Of a DNA stretch of 9,602 nt, positions 5,547 through 9,602 are shown piece by piece. A program made the position numbers and the translations under genes. The stretch spans positions 1 to 9,602 of the forward strand of contig DFZI01000001.1 in assembly GCA_002383665.1 (NCBI GenBank). The letters are read 5' to 3'. The notes beneath the pieces were generated by a model that made no database searches, was not told where the DNA came from, and was given only the letters and a program-made list of their open reading frames with translations. How positions within the stretch are numbered: the stretch's first letter is position 1; each line of letters opens with the position of its first letter. The stretch comes from Dehalococcoidia bacterium UBA4060 (GTDB lineage: Bacteria > Chloroflexota > Dehalococcoidia > GIF9 > UBA5629).

Positions 5547-5942
5547 TTAACGCTTGGTATACTGCGGTGCTTTGCGAGCACGTTTGAGGCCGTACTTCTT
5601 GCGTTCCTTGACCCTGGGGTCGCGTGTCAATAAGCCGTGCTGGCGTAAAGGGCCCTTAAAGCTTTCATTAAGATCTACCAGCGCTCTGGCTATCCCGTGT
5701 CGAATGGCTCCGGCCTGACCTGATACGCCACCACCCACCGTCTTTACCTCAACATTGTATTTACCGAGGGTATCTGTGACCACAAAAGGCTGCTCAATCA
5801 TACGCCTGTGGTCGACGAGCATGAACAACTGCTCATAAGGCTTGCCGTTGACCATTATCTCACCCGTTCCCGTGCTCAGCCTGACCTGGGCGATGGCACA
5901 TTTCCTTCTACCCGTTCCGCGATGATAAGTTGCTGTGTTCAT
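5547..5942 (-). CDS. rpsI: 30S ribosomal protein S9
   Basis: A 131-aa protein, close to full length for bacterial S9, which sits in the 30S head and reaches the P-site tRNA with its C-terminal tail. The N-terminal YHRGTGRRKCAIAQVRL, the GGGVSGQAGAIRHGIARAL core and the basic C-terminus ending RKAPQYTKR are the family hallmarks. The start ATG overlaps the rplM stop as ATGA (5939-5942), so the two are translationally coupled in the usual L13-S9 pair. An AGGGAG lies 12 bases upstream within rplM. It is the last gene of the block before the hairpin. Confidence 0.97.
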   Translation of the reverse strand: MNTATYHRGTGRRKCAIAQVRLSTGTGEIMVNGKPYEQLFMLVDHRRMIEQPFVVTDTLGKYNVEVKTVGGGVSGQAGAIRHGIARALVDLNESFKGPLRQHGLLTRDPRVKERKKYGLKRARKAPQYTKR

Positions 5943-6391
5943 TTACTTTCAGATCTCCCTTTGTCCGATACTTTGGCTCCGGCCATCTGCGCCTTGTGCG
6001 GGTGTTCGCTGCCGGCATAGACTTTGAGCTTTTTATACATAGCCCTGCCGAGGGCAGTGCCGGGCAACATCCCTTTGACGGAATGCTCGATCACCCTTTC
6101 AGGGTATTTCTTCATCATCTCGCTCAGCGTCATGGACTTGATGCCTCCAGGATAGCCCGAGAAGCGGTAATAAGCTTTTTCCCTGGCCTTCTTGCCCGTT
6201 ACCCTGACCTTGGCAGCATTGATAACCACCACGTAATCGCCAGTATCAATGTTGTTCGTGAACATTGCCTTATCCTTGCCCATGAGCAATCTGGCAATTT
6301 GCGCCGACATGCGGCCCAGGGTCTGTCCCTCGGCATCTATCACATGCCATTTCCTTTCAATATCATTTGGTTTAGGTACATAGGTTTTCAT
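5939..6391 (-). CDS. rplM: 50S ribosomal protein L13
   Basis: A 150-aa L13, an early-assembly 50S protein binding 23S rRNA. Typical features are MKTYVPKPNDIERKWHVIDA at the start, GDYVVVINA, YYRFSGYPGG and the basic VKGMLPGTALGRAMYKKLKVY segment. The frame also opens at ATG 6406 (MWSLN), but the start at 6391 is chosen. It matches the family N-terminus, and GGAG at 6399-6402 then lies seven bases upstream. With this start the gene overlaps the end of truA by 20 bases. Confidence 0.96.
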   Translation of the reverse strand: MKTYVPKPNDIERKWHVIDAEGQTLGRMSAQIARLLMGKDKAMFTNNIDTGDYVVVINAAKVRVTGKKAREKAYYRFSGYPGGIKSMTLSEMMKKYPERVIEHSVKGMLPGTALGRAMYKKLKVYAGSEHPHKAQMAGAKVSDKGRSESK

Positions 6392-7163
6392 ATTTAAACT
6401 CCACATTATCCGGGTAAATAACCTTCATCAGGTAAAGGCCATGTGCCGGAACAGTAGGCCCGGCCAGGCTCAGTTTTTTCGATACTAATATATCTTTAAA
6501 TTCATCTACTGTCATCTTCCCCGTCCCAACTCTTATCAATGTCCCGGTCATATTCCGCACCTGGTGGGTTAAAAATGAGTTGGCGGCTACAAAAATTGTA
6601 ACTTCCTCGCCATTCCTTTCCACCTTTGCTTCATAAATTTGTCTCACCGTGCTCTCAGACCTGGTCCACTCCGTAACAAACGAAGCGAAATCGTGTTCAC
6701 CAACAAGCAGTCCGGCAGCCCTGTCCATCGATGCCGTATCCAGCCTGGCACGTATGTAATAATAAAAATTATTGAACAGCGCCGGCCGGGAATGCCTGTT
6801 GAGTATCTTATAAATATATTCCCGGCGCACAGCCTGTTTCATCACATTAAAAGCATGGGGGATTCTCGTTGCCCCTTTCACTGCTATGTCGTCCGGAAGA
6901 TAATAATTTAACCCACTGACAAACCTGGCAGGGGGCAATTCTGATGCTGTACGGAAGCTGACCACCTGCCCCAGGGCATGTACCCCGGCATCGGTCCTGC
7001 AGGCGGCTACTACCCGCCTGTCCTCCCCGGTCAGCTTTTTTATGGCTTTTTCAAGCTCAGCCTGTATCGTTGGCTGTCCTGTTTGCCACTGGAAACCGAA
7101 ATAACGCCTGCCGTTATATTCGATTACAAGGAGTATCTTTATTAAATTATTAAGGTGCTCCAC
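6372..7163 (-). CDS. truA: tRNA pseudouridine(38-40) synthase TruA
   Basis: A 263-aa TruA, which isomerises uridines 38-40 in the tRNA anticodon arm to pseudouridine. The catalytic aspartate is D58 in CRTDAGVHALGQVVSF. Other family blocks visible are IEYNGRRYFGFQWQ near the start, RREYIYKI, HDFASF, and NSFLTHQVRNMTGTLIRVGTG in the C-terminal half. The start is GTG 7163, the only standard candidate between the in-frame rplQ stop (15 bases upstream) and the conserved ILLVIEYNG. No strong Shine-Dalgarno site precedes it, so translation may depend on rplQ. Placement between rplQ and rplM is a known arrangement in several Gram-positive and Chloroflexota lineages. Confidence 0.95.
   Translation of the reverse strand: MEHLNNLIKILLVIEYNGRRYFGFQWQTGQPTIQAELEKAIKKLTGEDRRVVAACRTDAGVHALGQVVSFRTASELPPARFVSGLNYYLPDDIAVKGATRIPHAFNVMKQAVRREYIYKILNRHSRPALFNNFYYYIRARLDTASMDRAAGLLVGEHDFASFVTEWTRSESTVRQIYEAKVERNGEEVTIFVAANSFLTHQVRNMTGTLIRVGTGKMTVDEFKDILVSKKLSLAGPTVPAHGLYLMKVIYPDNVEFKYENLCT
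6399..6402 (-). promoter_or_regulatory. rplM ribosome-binding site inside truA
   Basis: GGAG seven bases before ATG 6391. It lies within the final codons of truA and fixes the L13 start downstream of the earlier in-frame ATG at 6406. Confidence 0.65.
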
Positions 7164-7178
7164 CTGCGGAAGTAGTCT

Positions 7179-7532
7179 TTACTCCACCATTTCAATAAGT
7201 GCCATGGGTGCCCTGTCGCCTTCCCGTGTGCCGAGCTTCAAAATCCTCGTATAACCACCGATGCGGGACTTATAGCGCGGTGCATAGACCGTAAACACCT
7301 TGTCGACTACCTTCTCATCGTAAATAAAGGCCAGCGCCCTTCTGCGTGAGGCCAAGCTACCCTCTTTACCGAGGGTGATCATCTTTTCTGCCAGACTGCT
7401 GGCCTCCTTGGCCTTGGGGACAGTAGTAGTTATCTTCTCGTGCTGGAGCAGGTCGGTAACCAGGTTGCGGTACAATGACCACCTCTGCGCCGTCGGCCTT
7501 CCGAGCTTCCTACCAGAAAGCTTATGTCTCAT
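7179..7532 (-). CDS. rplQ: 50S ribosomal protein L17
   Basis: A 117-aa L17 with the conserved start MRHKLSGRKLGRPTAQRWSL, a LLQHEKITTTVPKAKEA block and GGYTRILKLGTREGDRAPMALIE near the end, the bacterial core length without extension. It binds 23S rRNA near the peptide exit tunnel. Its ATG overlaps the rpoA stop as ATGA (7529-7532), and AAGGTG lies seven bases upstream. The rpoA-rplQ order is nearly universal in bacteria. Confidence 0.97.
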   Translation of the reverse strand: MRHKLSGRKLGRPTAQRWSLYRNLVTDLLQHEKITTTVPKAKEASSLAEKMITLGKEGSLASRRRALAFIYDEKVVDKVFTVYAPRYKSRIGGYTRILKLGTREGDRAPMALIEMVE

Positions 7533-8563
7533 GCAATATCACCTTCGGGGCTTTCCTCTTTGTCATGCCCCTTTTTCTTTTTGTCTTTCTCCACCGGCGC
7601 CGGCGTTAAGCTGACACCAAACTGAGCCACTGCGGCTTCCACTTCCTCCCTCGATTTTACACCGAACCCGCCGAGCGCCATCAGGCCTTCCAGCCCTTTC
7701 TCAAGTAGCTGGCCGGTGGTGGTGATCCCGCCCCTGCGCAGGCTGTTGTAAGTATGTGTCGACAGGTTAAGTTTTTCCAGCGGCATATTATAAACTTCGG
7801 GGGGTATGGATTTCTGCCACGCCTCGGCTTCCTCCTTCTCAGCCATGGTTTTGGCCAAGCTCGTAAAGCCATTGAACTGCTCAATCAGGATTTTCGCACC
7901 CTGCCCGATGGCTTCAATCGGATCAATGGTGCCATCAGTCCACACTTCCAGGATCAAACGTTCCTTGCCGGTACCCTGACCCGGGCCACTGCTCTCTATC
8001 ATATAATTGACCCGTGGGACCGGCGAAAAGATGGCATCGACCGATATTTCTTTGCTGGTACCCGTGTCTGTCACGATAATACCCACATTATCGACGCTGC
8101 TGGCAGGCTGATAACCCTTATCGACTTTAACGGTAAACTCAACATTTAGCTTGGCTTCGTTGGAATCCAGCGTAGCCAGGTAAAGATCAGGATTCACGAT
8201 CTCAAAATCAGCCGTGTTAATGACCTTGATGTCACCTGCATAGATATCCTTCCGTCCGCTGACGTTAAGGGTCATCTTGCCACTCTCAGCAGAACCCGAC
8301 AGGCATTTGATCCTGATGTCGCGGATATTCAGCAGAAAATCCGTAACATCCTCTTTCATGTAAGGGATACTGCTGAATTCCTGCGTAACACCATCAATAA
8401 GGACAGAGGCAACGGCTGCGCCAGGCAATGAGCTTAACAGAGTACGCCTCAAGCTATTGCCAAGGATCACGCCAAAGCCTTTCTCAATGGGTTCTGCTAC
8501 AAACCTGCCATAGCTCTGGCTGAAGTTGACACATTCAATTTTTGGTAAAGCTAATTGAACCAA
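7529..8563 (-). CDS. rpoA: DNA-directed RNA polymerase subunit alpha
   Basis: A 344-aa alpha subunit, which dimerises to nucleate RNA polymerase assembly. The N-terminal domain shows LPKIECVNFSQSYGRFVAEP, GFGVILGNSLRRTLLSSLPG and an assembly domain. The C-terminal domain, contacting UP elements and activators, starts near residue 255 and contains LEKLNLSTHTYNSLRRGGI, TTTGQLLEKGLEGLMALGGF and GVKSREEVEAAV. A charged lysine/glutamate-rich tail follows (KDKKKKGHDKEESPEG). The start is taken as TTG 8563: AGGAGG (8573-8568) lies four bases before it and the protein then begins next to the family's LPKIE. ATG 8587 would overlap rpsD by 16 bases, add eight unusual residues and place this site inside the gene. 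Confidence 0.93.
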   Translation of the reverse strand: MVQLALPKIECVNFSQSYGRFVAEPIEKGFGVILGNSLRRTLLSSLPGAAVASVLIDGVTQEFSSIPYMKEDVTDFLLNIRDIRIKCLSGSAESGKMTLNVSGRKDIYAGDIKVINTADFEIVNPDLYLATLDSNEAKLNVEFTVKVDKGYQPASSVDNVGIIVTDTGTSKEISVDAIFSPVPRVNYMIESSGPGQGTGKERLILEVWTDGTIDPIEAIGQGAKILIEQFNGFTSLAKTMAEKEEAEAWQKSIPPEVYNMPLEKLNLSTHTYNSLRRGGITTTGQLLEKGLEGLMALGGFGVKSREEVEAAVAQFGVSLTPAPVEKDKKKKGHDKEESPEGDIA

Positions 8564-8567
8564 AAAT

Positions 8568-8573
8568 CCTCCT
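8568..8573 (-). promoter_or_regulatory. rpoA ribosome-binding site AGGAGG that favours a TTG start
   Basis: A consensus AGGAGG overlaps the rpsD TAG stop and sits four bases before TTG 8563. No ATG lies at a suitable distance downstream. This is the reason for preferring TTG over the ATG at 8587. Confidence 0.6.
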
Positions 8574-9204
8574 AACGGGAATACCATTCCACGATCGCTT
8601 TTTCATTAAAGTTCGTCCTGATCTCGTCAATGCCGGGGAGCTTTAAAACTTTGCCTGACATACTGCTCTTATCCAGAGACAACCAGGCCGGTATATTTTT
8701 GTCTTCTATCTTTGCCACCAGCGTCTTGTAATACTCCTGCCTGGTGCTTGCTTTGCGCCACTCGATGATATCGCCGGCTTTGACCAGGCAGGAGGGCACG
8801 TTGTTCCTATGACCATTAAGTTTGATATGGCCATGCCTTACAAGCTGTCTGGCCTGAGAGCGTGAATCGGCAAAGCCCAGGCGAAATACAACATTATCTA
8901 GCCTGCTCTCCAGGAGAACTAAAAGGTTTTTGCCTGTGATTCCGGACATCCTCGTCGCTTCATCAAAGAAACGTCTGAACTGACGTTCATACATGCCATA
9001 AGTGTGCTTGGCCTTCTGTTTTTCCATGAGCTGGGCACCGCGCTCGGACTGCTTGGAGCGCCTTCTGCCGCCGGCATGTGCGCCGGGCGGTCCGCTGCGC
9101 CGGTCCATAGCGCATTTATCAGTAAAGCACCGCTCACCTTTGAGCATGAGCTTGGTGCCGTTGCGACGGCAGAGACGACAGTAGGCTTCAGTATATCTGG
9201 CCAT
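8572..9204 (-). CDS. rpsD: 30S ribosomal protein S4
   Basis: A 210-aa S4, a primary 16S rRNA-binding protein needed for 30S assembly. The N-terminus is the zinc-binding C+ form, with C9, C12, C26 and C31 in MARYTEAYCRLCRRNG...RCFTDKC. The S4 RNA-binding domain follows with LDNVVFRLGFADSRSQARQL and VRHGHIKLNG, then the C-terminal KAIVEWYSR. The start at ATG 9204 matches the family N-terminus and lies four bases after the rpsK stop. A GGAGG at 9222-9218 is 13 bases upstream and AAGGAT abuts the ATG. The frame opens further upstream, but that part overlaps rpsK and is not S4-like. Confidence 0.96.
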   Translation of the reverse strand: MARYTEAYCRLCRRNGTKLMLKGERCFTDKCAMDRRSGPPGAHAGGRRRSKQSERGAQLMEKQKAKHTYGMYERQFRRFFDEATRMSGITGKNLLVLLESRLDNVVFRLGFADSRSQARQLVRHGHIKLNGHRNNVPSCLVKAGDIIEWRKASTRQEYYKTLVAKIEDKNIPAWLSLDKSSMSGKVLKLPGIDEIRTNFNEKAIVEWYSR

Positions 9205-9208
9205 ATCC

Positions 9209-9601
9209 TTATACTCGCCTCCGCTTTCTGGGCCTGCACCCATTGTGCGGCACGGGAGTGACATCCCTGATTCCTATTACCGAAATGCCTGATGCCTGAA
9301 TGGCCCTGATAGCGGCTTCCCGACCACTCCCTGGCCCACGCACGAAGCATTCCACCTGTCGTAGGCCCAACTCCTTGGCCTTGGCCGAGGCCGTCTGGGC
9401 GGCCATCTGAGCCGCGTAGGGAGTGCCTTTGCGCGAGCCTTTAAAGCCCGCTGTCCCTGAACTGCCCCAGGCAATCACATTACCTTTACCGTCAGCCAGA
9501 GTAATAATCGTATTATTAAAAGTCGACGTGATGAAGGCTTTGCCCTCATGTATCAGCTTTCGTTCCCTTTTCTTGGCCCTGACTTTTTTCTTTTGCGGCA
9601 T
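9209..9601 (-). CDS. rpsK: 30S ribosomal protein S11
   Basis: A 130-aa S11, located on the 30S platform near the mRNA exit. The basic N-terminus MPQKKKVRAKKRERKL is followed by STFNNTIITLADGKGNVIAW, GFKGSRKGTPYAAQMAA, RGPGSGREAAIRAIQ and the typical end TPVPHNGCRPRKRRRV. The gene is complete, with ATG at 9601-9599, but its upstream region lies outside the window, so the ribosome-binding site and the expected rpsM neighbour cannot be seen. Confidence 0.97.
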   Translation of the reverse strand: MPQKKKVRAKKRERKLIHEGKAFITSTFNNTIITLADGKGNVIAWGSSGTAGFKGSRKGTPYAAQMAAQTASAKAKELGLRQVECFVRGPGSGREAAIRAIQASGISVIGIRDVTPVPHNGCRPRKRRRV

Positions 9602-9602
9602 A

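Noticed and set aside
9205..9264. Longer S4 start at 9264.
   Set aside because: The extra 20 residues are encoded inside rpsK and are not S4-like; ATG 9204 gives the normal N-terminus.
8919..9350. 143-codon minus-strand frame across rpsK and rpsD.
   Set aside because: It overlaps two unmistakable ribosomal protein genes in another frame; a shadow.

Overview
The right half of the window (about 4372-9601, all on the minus strand) is the end of a bacterial ribosomal-protein/RNA-polymerase operon. In transcription order it holds rpsK (S11), rpsD (S4), rpoA (RNA polymerase alpha), rplQ (L17), truA (tRNA pseudouridine synthase), rplM (L13) and rpsI (S9). The genes are packed tightly, with ATGA overlaps at rpoA/rplQ and rplM/rpsI, and an intergenic hairpin follows rpsI. 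Downstream on the same strand is a separate YegS/LCB5-type diacylglycerol (lipid) kinase gene. This gene order and the zinc-ribbon style of an accessory protein suggest a member of the Chloroflexota, possibly Dehalococcoidia. That assignment is inference from memory of gene order and has not been tested by any search.

The left half (1-4371) looks different. It is visibly more AT-rich, its coding strand is mostly plus, genes are widely spaced, and it reads like an accessory island abutting the housekeeping operon. Three intact plus-strand genes are visible: an HNH endonuclease (164-757), a 200-aa protein with an N-terminal four-cysteine zinc ribbon and an unrecognised body (1098-1700), and a 670-aa protein with a PD-(D/E)XK nuclease signature near its C-terminus and an otherwise unrecognised long N-terminal region (1879-3891). 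A good sigma70-type promoter precedes the zinc-ribbon gene, and a 23-codon ORF precedes the large nuclease gene, which has no ribosome-binding site of its own.

The gaps hold what appear to be gene remnants on the minus strand. A roughly 60-bp sequence occurs twice in the same orientation (778-839 and 4113-4174), so the zinc-ribbon/nuclease pair lies between two related copies. Next to the right-hand copy is a frameshifted double zinc-ribbon reading frame (about 3895-4091).

The candidate system is the 1098-3891 pair, possibly with the HNH gene. Two different nuclease folds and a zinc-ribbon partner in a decayed, repeat-flanked island fit an uncharacterised defence or restriction module. Function is inferred only from the nuclease motifs and context.
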